The position numbers and the translations under genes were made by a program. A stretch of DNA of 64,000 bases from positions 1 through 64,000 of the forward strand of contig NZ_JBDPLH010000001.1 in the NCBI RefSeq assembly GCF_040187885.1, written 5' to 3'. Below, one piece after another: positions 1 to 7,869 of the stretch. A model generated the notes under the pieces. The model was not told where the DNA came from and searched no databases. It saw nothing but the letters and a program-made list of their open reading frames with translations. The stretch comes from Roseateles_E cavernae. GTDB lineage: Bacteria; Pseudomonadota; Gammaproteobacteria; Burkholderiales; Burkholderiaceae_C. Each line of letters begins with the position of its first letter. Positions within the stretch are counted from its first letter, which is position 1.

Positions 1-69
1 GTGGTCAACGTGACCGATGGTGCCCACATTGACGTGCGGCTTGGTGCGTTCAAATTTGCCTTTTGCCAT
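1..69 (-). CDS. tuf: Elongation factor Tu, N-terminal fragment (cut by window edge)
   Basis: The reverse strand reads 23 codons beginning [20 protein letters not shown], the highly conserved start of elongation factor Tu, which delivers aminoacyl-tRNA to the ribosome as a GTPase. The visible part ends inside the first GTP-binding motif (GHVDH...); the rest lies left of the window. The gene follows tRNA-Tyr, tRNA-Gly and tRNA-Thr on the same strand, the tRNA-tufB arrangement common in proteobacteria, so co-transcription with the tRNAs is likely. Identification is secure despite the short length. Confidence 0.95.
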
Positions 70-112
70 CTTGCGCTCCTGAACAGGATCAGATCAGACC
101 AGAAGAAATTGG

Positions 113-187
<75 letters not shown>

Positions 188-269
188 ATCGACACAGGTT
201 TGACGGCAAAACAACCAGCAAACCGGTATCGACGCTACAACCACCTCACACAACCAAGCGCCCCGCAGA

Positions 270-343
270 TGGAGCGGGAAACGGGAATCGAACCCGTGTC
301 ATTAGCTTGGAAGGCTAAGGTTCTACCATTGAACTACTCCCGC
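270..343 (-). tRNA. tRNA-Gly (anticodon TCC)
   Basis: The reverse strand starts GCGGGAG and closes with CTCCCGC-type pairing, has anticodon TCC within CTTCCAA, the T-loop GTTCGATTCC and an encoded CCA (270-272). It lies between tRNA-Thr and tRNA-Tyr and is probably part of the same transcript. Confidence 0.96.
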
Positions 344-436
344 CCGGGAGCCTTGATCAATCCAAATCTTCTTCATCGCCTCGCTGAAATCGAGACCCCG
401 GATCACCGGCATCTCGACCCATCAAAACGTTCGCCC

Positions 437-522
437 TGGTGGAGGAGGCTGGATTCGAACCAGCGTACGCGTTAGCGGGCAGATTTACAGTCTGCTGCCT
501 TTAACCACTCGGCCACCCCTCC
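437..522 (-). tRNA. tRNA-Tyr (anticodon GTA)
   Basis: This is an 86-nt class II tRNA with a long variable arm. The acceptor is GGAGGGG paired with CCTCC(T)CC, the anticodon GTA sits in ACTGTAAAT, the T-loop is GTTCGAATCC, and CCA is encoded (437-439). It is the first gene of the tRNA-Tyr/Gly/Thr/tuf transcript, so that promoter should lie just above 522 on the reverse strand. Confidence 0.96.
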
Positions 523-932
523 GAGGCGAGCCTGCGACTATAGCACAGCTTTTTGGTGCCGCAAAGACTTTTCAAAATCAGCAGAACCAGACCCCGCTCC
601 GCCTACCGAGCACACACCGGCACACCCGCGCGAATTCAGCACCACCCACCCGCACTTACAACCAATACCAGCCAAAACCTGAAAGCAATACCAATTAGCT
701 ACCAAGAAACAACGCCACCACCCGGCTGCTGTCGCAAAAGCAACGACAAGCAGGGAAAACACGAGTCATAAAGTGGTAGCAAAGTGGCACTACACCACCG
801 TATAGTGGCATGGCATTGGTTGCACATTGATGTCCATCTGGGGCGCCAGACGCATGCCACTTCTCCGTGGCCATGCATCGGGCTCCGCGTCTAAACAGGC
901 CGATTCGTTGACGGCCATATCGAGGAGCAGTT
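523..932. other. Intergenic control region between tRNA-Tyr and the TonB receptor
   Basis: I see no credible gene in these 410 bases. The region should hold the reverse-strand promoter of the tRNA-tuf transcript and the forward promoter of the TonB-dependent receptor. It contains a NagR-type box (686-706), an extra TGGTATTGGT half-element on the reverse strand (661-670), and a cluster of GTGGTAG/GTGGCAC/GTGGCAT elements around 773-811, two of which form an imperfect inverted repeat with CTACACCAC. A TATAGT at 801-806 could be a -10 hexamer but has no convincing -35 partner. The receptor's ribosome binding site is GAGGAG at 921-927. Confidence 0.6.
686..706 (-). promoter_or_regulatory. NagR-type operator upstream of the TonB receptor
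   Basis: The reverse strand reads CTTGGTAGCTAATTGGTATT, two TTGGT elements 11 nt apart with the second extended to TTGGTATT. The same architecture occurs twice in front of nagK (13191-13212 and 13281-13304). The GntR-type regulator encoded in the operon is the obvious candidate to bind all three; that binding is inference. Confidence 0.7.
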
Positions 933-3599
933 ATGAAAAAGGTCAATAAGACCCCCATCGCGGCCGCCGTGTCGCTGACATTGCTGGGCGCGGTTTTCGG
1001 CGCCCAAGCCCAACAGGCCGGTCAAGCCGCAGCGAAGCCTGATGCCGCCCAGCTCGACCAGGTGGTGATCACCGGCATCCGCGCTTCGCTGGAAACCGCT
1101 GCCAATATCAAGAAGAACGCCACCGCCGTGGTGGACGCCGTGTCCGCCGAGGACGTGGGCAAGCTGCCGGACGCGGACGTCGGCCAGGCGCTGGGTCGCA
1201 TTCCCGGCATTTCGGTGGGTCGCGCCTTCGGTCAAGGCGCTGCGGTGTCGATCCGCGGCACCGACCCGCAGATGACCTACACCACGCTGAACGGCCAGAC
1301 CGTCGCGTCCACCGGCTGGTATGACCAGAACGACATCGACCGCTCCTTCAACTACTCGCTGCTGCCCGCCGAGATGATCGGCGGCATGGAGGTCTACAAG
1401 TCTTCGCAGGCCAACTTGACCGAAGGCGGCATCGGCGGGACCGTGATCGTCAAGACCCGCAAGCCGCTGGACCTGAAGGCCAACACGGCCTTCGGCAGCG
1501 TGCGCTACGGCGACGGCACCATCAGCGACCCGGAGAAGGAGTTCTCCGGTCTGTACAGCTGGCGCAATGAGGCCCGCAGCTTCGGCGTGCTGGTTGCCGC
1601 CGGTCAATCCAAGGGCGACTACATCCGCCGTGGCGTCGAGGCCGACAGCCGCTGGAACAGCGATGTGGCCCCCACGGCCTTCATTCAGGAACGCAAGCGC
1701 ACCGCCTTCAACGTCGCTCTGCAAGCACGCCCGGTCGAAGGTCTGGAACTGGGTCTGAACCTGCTGAAGATGAAGCTGGACGCCAACAGCTCCAACACCA
1801 GCGACTACCTGATGCATGACCCGAACTGCGACAAGCGCAACACCGCTGTCAGTTCGGCCTTCAATCCCAACGGCATGTGCTTGCACAGCACGAGCACCGC
1901 AGCCTCCGGCCCGACCAATAAGTTCATCCAGATCTGGGCCCGCGGCGCCAGCATGGACTCGGACAGCGTCGTCGCCGATGCCCATTACACGCTCGGCAAC
2001 GCCAAGTTCGACCTTGTGATCGGCAGCACCAAGGCAAGCGGCGGCACCTCGATCACCACCAACTACCAGGACAACTCCTGGAACGGCACCTTCAAGCGCC
2101 CAGAGTGGCAAGGCACGATCGACGCCACCGGCAAGCAGATTCAGATCAACCCAAGCACCAACCAGTCCTGGGGCTTGAGCGCCCTGCCGGCACAGTTGGC
2201 CCCGATGGGTTGGGCCACCTCGGCCGGCCCGAACAAGGACAAGGAGCAGTTCGGTCAGTTCGACGCCACCGTCGACCTCGACTGGGGTGTCATCACTGCC
2301 TTCAAGACCGGTGTGCGCCTTGCGGATCACACCTTTGAGAAGCGTGCCTTCCGCCCAGTCTGGTCGGCTCGCATCAACGCCAACGAGACTGTCGATATGC
2401 CAGCCAGCACCGGCTCGCTGTTCGACGGCTCGGTGAATGTCGGCGGCTGGACGGTTCCGCGCGCCAACATCGGCGCCATGCTGAGCAACACTGCCAAGGC
2501 CATCGGTTCCTGGGTGGAAGACCGTTCGGGCTATGGCGAGTTGAACGAGAAGAACCGCTCGGTCTACGGCATGTTCGAGTTCGACACCCCCGGCCTGCGC
2601 GGTAACTTCGGTCTGCGCTACATCTCCACCAGGGCCACCAGCACCGGCTACAAGTTCGACGGCGTTACCCCGGCTGACCAGTACTCCGGCAACCAGAACT
2701 GGGCCAAGACCACGGCCTCGACGAAGTCGACCTACAACGATGTGCTGCCCAGCGTGAACTTGGCCTTCGACCTGCGCAAGGACCTGGTGCTGCGCGCCAC
2801 GGCATCGCAAGCCATCACCCGCCCGAACTTCGCCAATATGTTCGGCGTGACGGTGTCGGGCTACAACGACGACCGCAATGGCAACGAAACCTGGACCGTC
2901 GGCAACATCGGCCTGAAGCCCATGAAGTCCAGCCAGGCCGACCTCGGACTGGAGTACTACTACGGCCGCGGCAATATGCTGTCCGCCACCTACTTCGTGA
3001 AGGACATCTCGAACTTCGTCGTCGCCAATGTTCTGCAAAACCAGAAGGTCGGCCTGGTCGACCCGAAGACCGGTGTTGACAACTGGACGGTGCAGAGCTT
3101 CCAGAACTCCGGCGGCGGCAAGATCCGCGGCCTGGAATTGCAGGCCAGCCACGCCTTCGGCAATGGCTTTGGCGCGCTGGGCAACTACACCTTCACCGAA
3201 GGCAATGCCCCCGCCAGCAGCTACCTGGATCAGTTGGGTGTGTTCACCCAGTCCTCCAAGCACAACGTGAACCTGGTCGGCTACTACGAGAACGAGAGCT
3301 ACTTCGGCCGCCTGGCCTACAACTGGCGCTCCAAGTACATGATCCGCGAAGGCGCCTTCTGGTACGGCAACCGCATGCATGACGCTTACGGCACGCTGGA
3401 CGCCAGCCTGGGCTGGAACATCACCAAGAACCTGAAGCTGTCCTTCGAGGCCATCAATCTGACCAAGGAAGATGATGTTCAGTATGGTGCCGCCGCCGCC
3501 TCCAACACCGGCATCAAGGACCCGCTGCGCGCCGGCTTTCCGGCCTGGAGCTTCAAGGGTGAGACCACCTTCAAGCTGGGCCTGAGCGCCAAGTTCTGA
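933..3599 (+). CDS. TonB-dependent outer-membrane receptor, probable GlcNAc/chitooligosaccharide receptor
   Basis: An 888-residue outer-membrane transporter that would import its ligand using TonB energy. A signal peptide spans about residues 1-26 (ends GAQAQ). The plug domain follows, with the stretch QVVITGIRASLETAANIKK and 'LPDADVGQALGRIPGISV' motifs typical of the Xanthomonas/Caulobacter-type receptor subfamily (TIGR01782) that includes chitin/GlcNAc receptors. The barrel ends with a C-terminal phenylalanine (...GLSAKF), as outer-membrane beta-barrels do. The ATG is chosen for its GAGGAG ribosome binding site. A NagR-type box lies 227 bp upstream and the GlcNAc operon lies downstream on the other strand, so I infer a GlcNAc or chitooligosaccharide ligand. 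A strong terminator follows. Confidence 0.85.
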   Translation: MKKVNKTPIAAAVSLTLLGAVFGAQAQQAGQAAAKPDAAQLDQVVITGIRASLETAANIKKNATAVVDAVSAEDVGKLPDADVGQALGRIPGISVGRAFGQGAAVSIRGTDPQMTYTTLNGQTVASTGWYDQNDIDRSFNYSLLPAEMIGGMEVYKSSQANLTEGGIGGTVIVKTRKPLDLKANTAFGSVRYGDGTISDPEKEFSGLYSWRNEARSFGVLVAAGQSKGDYIRRGVEADSRWNSDVAPTAFIQERKRTAFNVALQARPVEGLELGLNLLKMKLDANSSNTSDYLMHDPNCDKRNTAVSSAFNPNGMCLHSTSTAASGPTNKFIQIWARGASMDSDSVVADAHYTLGNAKFDLVIGSTKASGGTSITTNYQDNSWNGTFKRPEWQGTIDATGKQIQINPSTNQSWGLSALPAQLAPMGWATSAGPNKDKEQFGQFDATVDLDWGVITAFKTGVRLADHTFEKRAFRPVWSARINANETVDMPASTGSLFDGSVNVGGWTVPRANIGAMLSNTAKAIGSWVEDRSGYGELNEKNRSVYGMFEFDTPGLRGNFGLRYISTRATSTGYKFDGVTPADQYSGNQNWAKTTASTKSTYNDVLPSVNLAFDLRKDLVLRATASQAITRPNFANMFGVTVSGYNDDRNGNETWTVGNIGLKPMKSSQADLGLEYYYGRGNMLSATYFVKDISNFVVANVLQNQKVGLVDPKTGVDNWTVQSFQNSGGGKIRGLELQASHAFGNGFGALGNYTFTEGNAPASSYLDQLGVFTQSSKHNVNLVGYYENESYFGRLAYNWRSKYMIREGAFWYGNRMHDAYGTLDASLGWNITKNLKLSFEAINLTKEDDVQYGAAAASNTGIKDPLRAGFPAWSFKGETTFKLGLSAKF

Positions 3600-3620
3600 T
3601 CGACGAATATCCGTCACCAC

Positions 3621-3650
3621 AAAAGCCCGGCAGCCGCCGGGCTTTTTTTC
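3621..3650 (+). terminator. Rho-independent terminator of the TonB receptor gene
   Basis: AGCCCGGC and GCCGGGCT form an 8-bp GC-rich stem around a 4-nt loop, followed by seven T residues. It begins 22 bp after the receptor stop codon. Confidence 0.92.
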
Positions 3651-3694
3651 GTCTGCGCGCGCAGGCATGCAAGGTCACGCCAACGACACAAAGC

Positions 3695-3721
3695 AAAACG
3701 CGCGGCCAAGGGCCACGCGTT
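3695..3721 (-). terminator. Terminator at the end of the nag operon (reverse strand)
   Basis: On the reverse strand AACGCG-T-GGCC pairs with GGCC-G-CGCGTT around a CTT loop and runs into TTTT. It lies about 27 bp after the stop codon of the DUF6445 gene, which suggests the operon transcript ends here, facing the receptor's terminator. Confidence 0.75.
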
Positions 3722-3747
3722 CTTCAGATCAGCGCCTGTCGACGGCG

Positions 3748-4455
3748 CTAGAAGTCGTAGAAGGTATTGAGGGTCAGCCGGCCCTGGCGCGGGTCGCTAC
3801 TCAGGCCTTGCCGCGGGTTGACGATGGCCGAATGCAGCAAGCTGCCCCGGTAGATCACCAGACGGTTGAAGCGCGCGGGCATCATGCCCAGCAGCTCGAA
3901 GCACTCGTTCGAGTCGGTGAAATAGCGCGGCGGCGCCGGGCAGCGCTCGGCCTCCGCGTAAATCATCTCGCCATAACGCTCGCGATTGTCGGCCGTGATC
4001 TGCTGCAGGCCGCTGGCCTTGTGTCGGTAGAAGGCCGTGCCGCCATGTCGCTCATCGCAGAGGTAGAGCAGCACGGCCATGAAATGCGGCGTGCTGGCAT
4101 CGAAATGGGGCACGCGCTGCAAGGGGCCCAGATCCTGCGGCGCCACATTGGTGAGCGAGAAGGTGCAAGGCGACTTGCGCAGCGCGAGTTCCTCCGGCAC
4201 ACCGAAGTTCAGCCGGATCAGCGGGTCAAGCAGCTCCGTCAGGTTTTCGCTATAGGCCGGTGGCACCGGCGCTCGGACACCGGGATAGCCCTTGCGCTCA
4301 TCCGCGCCCGCACAGAGCTCGAAGCGGGCATGGGCGGCCGCCTCGACCAAGGCCTCGGGGTGCGTCAGGAAATCGTCGATGACGACGACCTGATGCTCGC
4401 CGACCCGCACCGAGCGGATGTCGGGCGGCATGCGAATCGAGTAGGGATCATTCAT
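3748..4455 (-). CDS. DUF6445 family protein (2OG-Fe dioxygenase-like fold)
   Basis: A 235-residue soluble protein without a signal peptide. The motifs RVPHFDASTPHF, a later LLHSAIVN and C-terminal GRLTLNTFYDF give the H-x-D...H...R pattern of a double-stranded beta-helix Fe(II)/2-oxoglutarate oxygenase. From memory, the DUF6445 family is found beside TIGR01782-type TonB receptors, often with tryptophan-halogenase-like and cupin-like genes. That fits its place here, tail-to-tail with such a receptor. It lies 81 bp downstream of nagX on the same strand and is probably the last gene of the operon. Its substrate is unknown, and activity is inferred from the motif only. Confidence 0.7.
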   Translation of the reverse strand: MNDPYSIRMPPDIRSVRVGEHQVVVIDDFLTHPEALVEAAAHARFELCAGADERKGYPGVRAPVPPAYSENLTELLDPLIRLNFGVPEELALRKSPCTFSLTNVAPQDLGPLQRVPHFDASTPHFMAVLLYLCDERHGGTAFYRHKASGLQQITADNRERYGEMIYAEAERCPAPPRYFTDSNECFELLGMMPARFNRLVIYRGSLLHSAIVNPRQGLSSDPRQGRLTLNTFYDF

Positions 4456-4536
4456 GCTCGGGGCTCGGCGGCGACTACGAGAATTGGGAGACAGCCCATT
4501 GTCCCAGCCGACACAGCTTGCGGCAGGAACATCCGA

Positions 4537-5595
4537 TCAAACCTTGATGTAGATCCGCTGCCGGTCCAGCACCCGCATCAACGGCCACCAGACAGCAACG
4601 AAGGCCAGCGCGAAGGCCAGCGAGGCCGCCTCAGCGCCCAGCGCCGCGCCGACGGTCGGCAGCAGCCAGCCCTGATAGATGGCGGCCTGCCAACCCAGAG
4701 CGGCCAGCACCACACTCATCACCCAGGCGCCGGCATACGCCGTGATCGCGTTGACCCCAAAGCTGCGCCCCAGGGCCGGCCAGCCGCGCTGGTCGATCAG
4801 ACGCTGGGCCAGCAGCAGGGTCAGTGTCGCGATGCCGCCACTCCACAGCACGAAGCTGGGCGTCCACAGCTGCTTGTTCATCGGTTGCCACTGGCTCCAC
4901 AGCCAACCCGCCGCGAGGCAAAACAGGCCGGCAGCCAGCAGCGCCTTCATGTGGCGCTCGCGCAGCCAGGCGCCGACGCGCAGGCCCAGCATGGTGGTGG
5001 CCAGCGCACCCAGGGTCGACAGCAGGCCCTCGGGCTCGTGGGCCAGGCCCTCGCGCCACTCATAGGCCAGCGGGCCCAGCAGCAGGCTGTCGACCCGGGC
5101 GGCAATATTGCCGGCCTTGTCCAGGCCGCCGCTACTCAGCAGCAGCAGGCCCCAGCCCAGCAACAGGGCCAGCAGCAGGCCCCATTGCTGGCGCGGCCGC
5201 AGAACCAGGGCCGCCAGCCCGGTCAGCGCGAAGCAGATCGCGATGCGCTGCAGCACGCCCATCAGGCGGAAATAGGGCTTGTCCATCAGCCACCAGGCCA
5301 GCGCATGCAGGGCCAGGCCCAGCAGCAAGATGCGCAGCGCACGTATCAGCACCGCGCGGCGCAGCGGTGCGAGTGCAGCGCCCGCCTCGACCTTGGGGCC
5401 CAGCGCCAGGCTCAGCGAGACGCCGACGATGAACAGGAAGAAGGGAAAGATCAGATCGGTCGGCGTGCAGCCATGCCAGGCCGCATGCTGCAGCGGCGCA
5501 TAGACATGGCCCCAGTCACCGGGGTTGTTGACCAGCAGCATCGCGGCGACACACAGGCCGCGCAGCGCATCGACCGAGGCGTAGCGTTGATTCAT
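4537..5595 (-). CDS. nagX: NagX-type inner-membrane acyltransferase-family protein
   Basis: A 352-residue polytopic membrane protein with about ten hydrophobic segments. The N-terminus (SVDALRGL, then LVNNPGDWGHVYAPLQHAAW and TPTDLIFPFFLFIVG) is the hallmark of the NagX/COG4299 family, related to heparan-alpha-glucosaminide N-acetyltransferase. NagX proteins occur in GlcNAc operons, where a role in transport or acylation of GlcNAc is proposed but not settled. It starts 19 bp after the GH16 stop codon, consistent with one transcript. The family assignment is firm; the reaction is not. Confidence 0.88.
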   Translation of the reverse strand: MNQRYASVDALRGLCVAAMLLVNNPGDWGHVYAPLQHAAWHGCTPTDLIFPFFLFIVGVSLSLALGPKVEAGAALAPLRRAVLIRALRILLLGLALHALAWWLMDKPYFRLMGVLQRIAICFALTGLAALVLRPRQQWGLLLALLLGWGLLLLSSGGLDKAGNIAARVDSLLLGPLAYEWREGLAHEPEGLLSTLGALATTMLGLRVGAWLRERHMKALLAAGLFCLAAGWLWSQWQPMNKQLWTPSFVLWSGGIATLTLLLAQRLIDQRGWPALGRSFGVNAITAYAGAWVMSVVLAALGWQAAIYQGWLLPTVGAALGAEAASLAFALAFVAVWWPLMRVLDRQRIYIKV

Positions 5596-5614
5596 CGACT
5601 ATTCCGGGCCGGGC

Positions 5615-6535
5615 TCAGAAGTCGCAGCGGCTGTCCAGCGGCGGCTGAGCCGGCGGCACCTGGTCGACGCGGGCGGAGCCGGCATGGCGCAGCGCCGCCA
5701 CCTGCGCCGCCACCTCGGCCGGGCTCAGCCGCGCATTGCGCGCATGAAAGACCCAGTCCACATCCTGCTCGTAGACCCGCGGCGTGGCGCTGGCCGGCAG
5801 CAGGCCGCCGGGCGAGAACCACAGATTGAAATTGATCGACATCGGCACCACCGGATAGTTGCGGCCGCCATGCCGGGCCACCGGGCGGCCGTCGATGAAG
5901 AGCCGCACCTGGCCGTCCAGCACCTGCATCATCAGCGTATGCCAGCCGTTGAGCGAGCCGCGCTCCTGGTGCGAACCGTTGAAGGCCTGCCAGGGCTCCA
6001 GCTTGACCGTCTGCCAGCTGATGCCGTAGATGCGGGTGTCCGGGCTGCCCCAGCCGCCGTTGGGCAGGTACTCCCAATCGATCTCGCTGAACTCGGGATC
6101 AAAGTCGTGCTTCAGCGGGCTGACCACATAAAAGGTCTGGATCACCGGGTCGCCGTCGGCGCCGCTGCTGGGCTCATCGCGAAAGCGCACCCGCGCCGCA
6201 TACGTGCCCTCCAGATACTTGCGCGCATGGCACAGCTGCACCTGCTGCGTGCCCGGCCCGGTGCCATCGGTGGCGGCGCGCAGGCGCAGCAGGCGGTTGC
6301 CCTTGAGCTCGGCATCGTCCAGCAGGCTCAGCGCGTCGCTGCGCCACTGCGCACCCGGGATGCCGGGATGGCCGGCCTGGCTGCGCGGGGTCCAGCCGCC
6401 GCCGCCCAACTCGCCGCTGTGGCGGTAGCTGAAGTCGTCAAAAAAAACCTGCGCAGGCGCTTGCGCCCGCGCAGGTTGACAAAGGCAAACGGTGGTCAGG
6501 GCGGCCAGCGCCAGCTCGCACAGTGCATTGGGCAT
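5615..6535 (-). CDS. Secreted glycoside hydrolase family 16-like protein
   Basis: A 306-residue protein with an N-terminal signal peptide (about residues 1-25, ending ARAQ) and one concanavalin-like jelly-roll domain. The GH16 catalytic signature ExDxE is present as EIDWE, with E151 the expected nucleophile, D153, and E155 the acid/base. Further landmarks are FDPEFSEIDWEYLPNG, WHTLMMQV and VPMSINFNLWFSPGG. GH16 enzymes cleave beta-1,3 or beta-1,4 glucans and galactans, keratan sulfate included. Inside a GlcNAc operon the substrate is more likely a GlcNAc-containing polymer than laminarin, but that is inference. The ATG at 6535 is chosen because it begins the signal peptide and lies 14 bp after the MFS stop. 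Confidence 0.8.
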   Translation of the reverse strand: MPNALCELALAALTTVCLCQPARAQAPAQVFFDDFSYRHSGELGGGGWTPRSQAGHPGIPGAQWRSDALSLLDDAELKGNRLLRLRAATDGTGPGTQQVQLCHARKYLEGTYAARVRFRDEPSSGADGDPVIQTFYVVSPLKHDFDPEFSEIDWEYLPNGGWGSPDTRIYGISWQTVKLEPWQAFNGSHQERGSLNGWHTLMMQVLDGQVRLFIDGRPVARHGGRNYPVVPMSINFNLWFSPGGLLPASATPRVYEQDVDWVFHARNARLSPAEVAAQVAALRHAGSARVDQVPPAQPPLDSRCDF

Positions 6536-6549
6536 GGTCGGTTCTCGCT

Positions 6550-7860
6550 TCAGCTGGCCAGCGGCGCCGCTGCGGGCTGCTCGGAGGCCGGCACGGCCGC
6601 AGGCGCAGGAATCTTGACGAAGAACAGCAGCAGCAGCACCGGCAGGCCGCAGACGATGGTCCAGAGGAAGAAGCTCTGGTAGCCCATGGTCATCTGGATG
6701 TCGCCGCTGATGGTCTTGGAGAAGATGAAGCCCAGCTGCATCACGCCGGTGCCCAGCGCGTAGTGCGCGGTCGAGAACTTGCCCGGCGCCACCACCTGCA
6801 TGATGAAGAGAATCATGCCGACAAAGCCGAAGCCATAGCCGAAGTTCTCGAACGCCACCGCCGCACCGATGTGCAGCACATCGCTGGGCATCGTGGCGGA
6901 CAGATAGTAGAAGGTGGCATTCGGCACGGCCATGCACACGATCAGGAAGGGCATGGCGCGCTTGAGGCCCAGCCAGGCCGTGAAGTAGCCGCCCAGGATG
7001 CTGCCGATCAGGAAGGCCGCCGTGCCGTAGATGCCATAGATGCTGCCGATCTGGTCGGTAGTCAGGCCCAGCCCGCCCAGCGCCCTCGCCTCCTTCATGA
7101 ACAGCGGGCCGATGGTCTGCACCTGGCCTTCGGCAAAGCGAAACAGCACGATGAAGAGCACCATCATCCAGATGCCCGGCTTCTGGAACAGGTCCAGCAC
7201 CACCTCGCGCAGCGTGCGGGCCACGCTGGCCGCGCTGAGCTCGCTGCGCTCGGTGTTCAGTGTGCCGGGCAGCGCCCAGGCGTTGTAGGCCGCCAGGCTC
7301 GCGAGCAGCACGGCCAGCAGCACGAAGATCGCCGACCAGGCATTGAACACGCCCACGCTGGCCTCCAGCTTGCCGGCCAGCACCAGCAGGCCGCCCAGCG
7401 TCAGGAACTTCGAAGCGTTGAAGAACGCGCCCTGCCAGCCCGCATAGGCCGCCTGCTGGGTCGGGTTGAGGCTGCTCAGGTACAGCCCGTCGCAGGCGAT
7501 GTCATGGGTCGCGGCGGCATAGGCCAGCAGGAACAGCACCGCGACGGAGGCCGCGAAATACATCGGCAGCTGCACCGCCAGCGCCAGCAGCGCCAGGCCC
7601 ACGGCACCGGTGAACTGCATCGCCACCACCACCAGCTTCTTGCTGCTCAGCAACTCCAGAAAGGGGCTCCACAGCGGCTTGATCGCCCAGGCCAGCCCCA
7701 GCAGGCCGGTCCAACGCGCGTTCTGGTCGTTGGGCACGCCCATGCTCTTGAACATCAGGCCGGCAATCAGCATGACGACGAAGAACTGCAGGCCCTGCAC
7801 AAAGTACAGCGTCGGCACCCAGCGAATCGGGGAAGCGAGGGGCGAGCGTTGCTGGGTCAT
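6550..7860 (-). CDS. MFS transporter, AmpG-like, probable GlcNAc or chitobiose permease
   Basis: A 436-residue inner-membrane protein with about twelve hydrophobic helices. It resembles AmpG/PAT-type major facilitator proteins: a long first helix with YFVQGLQFFVV, the inter-helix motif GVPNDQNARWTGLLGLAWAIKPLWSP, and a THDIACDGL stretch like the AmpG THDIAVDG motif. AmpG imports GlcNAc-anhydromuropeptides, so a GlcNAc-containing substrate is reasonable. The operon context (GH3 enzyme upstream, GH16 and NagX downstream) supports uptake of GlcNAc or its oligomers. The substrate is inferred, not shown. Confidence 0.82.
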   Translation of the reverse strand: MTQQRSPLASPIRWVPTLYFVQGLQFFVVMLIAGLMFKSMGVPNDQNARWTGLLGLAWAIKPLWSPFLELLSSKKLVVVAMQFTGAVGLALLALAVQLPMYFAASVAVLFLLAYAAATHDIACDGLYLSSLNPTQQAAYAGWQGAFFNASKFLTLGGLLVLAGKLEASVGVFNAWSAIFVLLAVLLASLAAYNAWALPGTLNTERSELSAASVARTLREVVLDLFQKPGIWMMVLFIVLFRFAEGQVQTIGPLFMKEARALGGLGLTTDQIGSIYGIYGTAAFLIGSILGGYFTAWLGLKRAMPFLIVCMAVPNATFYYLSATMPSDVLHIGAAVAFENFGYGFGFVGMILFIMQVVAPGKFSTAHYALGTGVMQLGFIFSKTISGDIQMTMGYQSFFLWTIVCGLPVLLLLFFVKIPAPAAVPASEQPAAAPLAS

Positions 7861-7869
7861 GGTGGGGCT

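Noticed and set aside
801..806. TATAGT as the -10 box of the TonB receptor promoter
   Set aside because: No -35-like hexamer lies at 16-18 bp, so it was not listed as a promoter.
891..3668. A 925-codon open frame antisense to the TonB receptor
   Set aside because: It is Ala/Gly/Val/His-rich without any domain and mirrors the receptor's codon positions; it arises from high GC at third positions.
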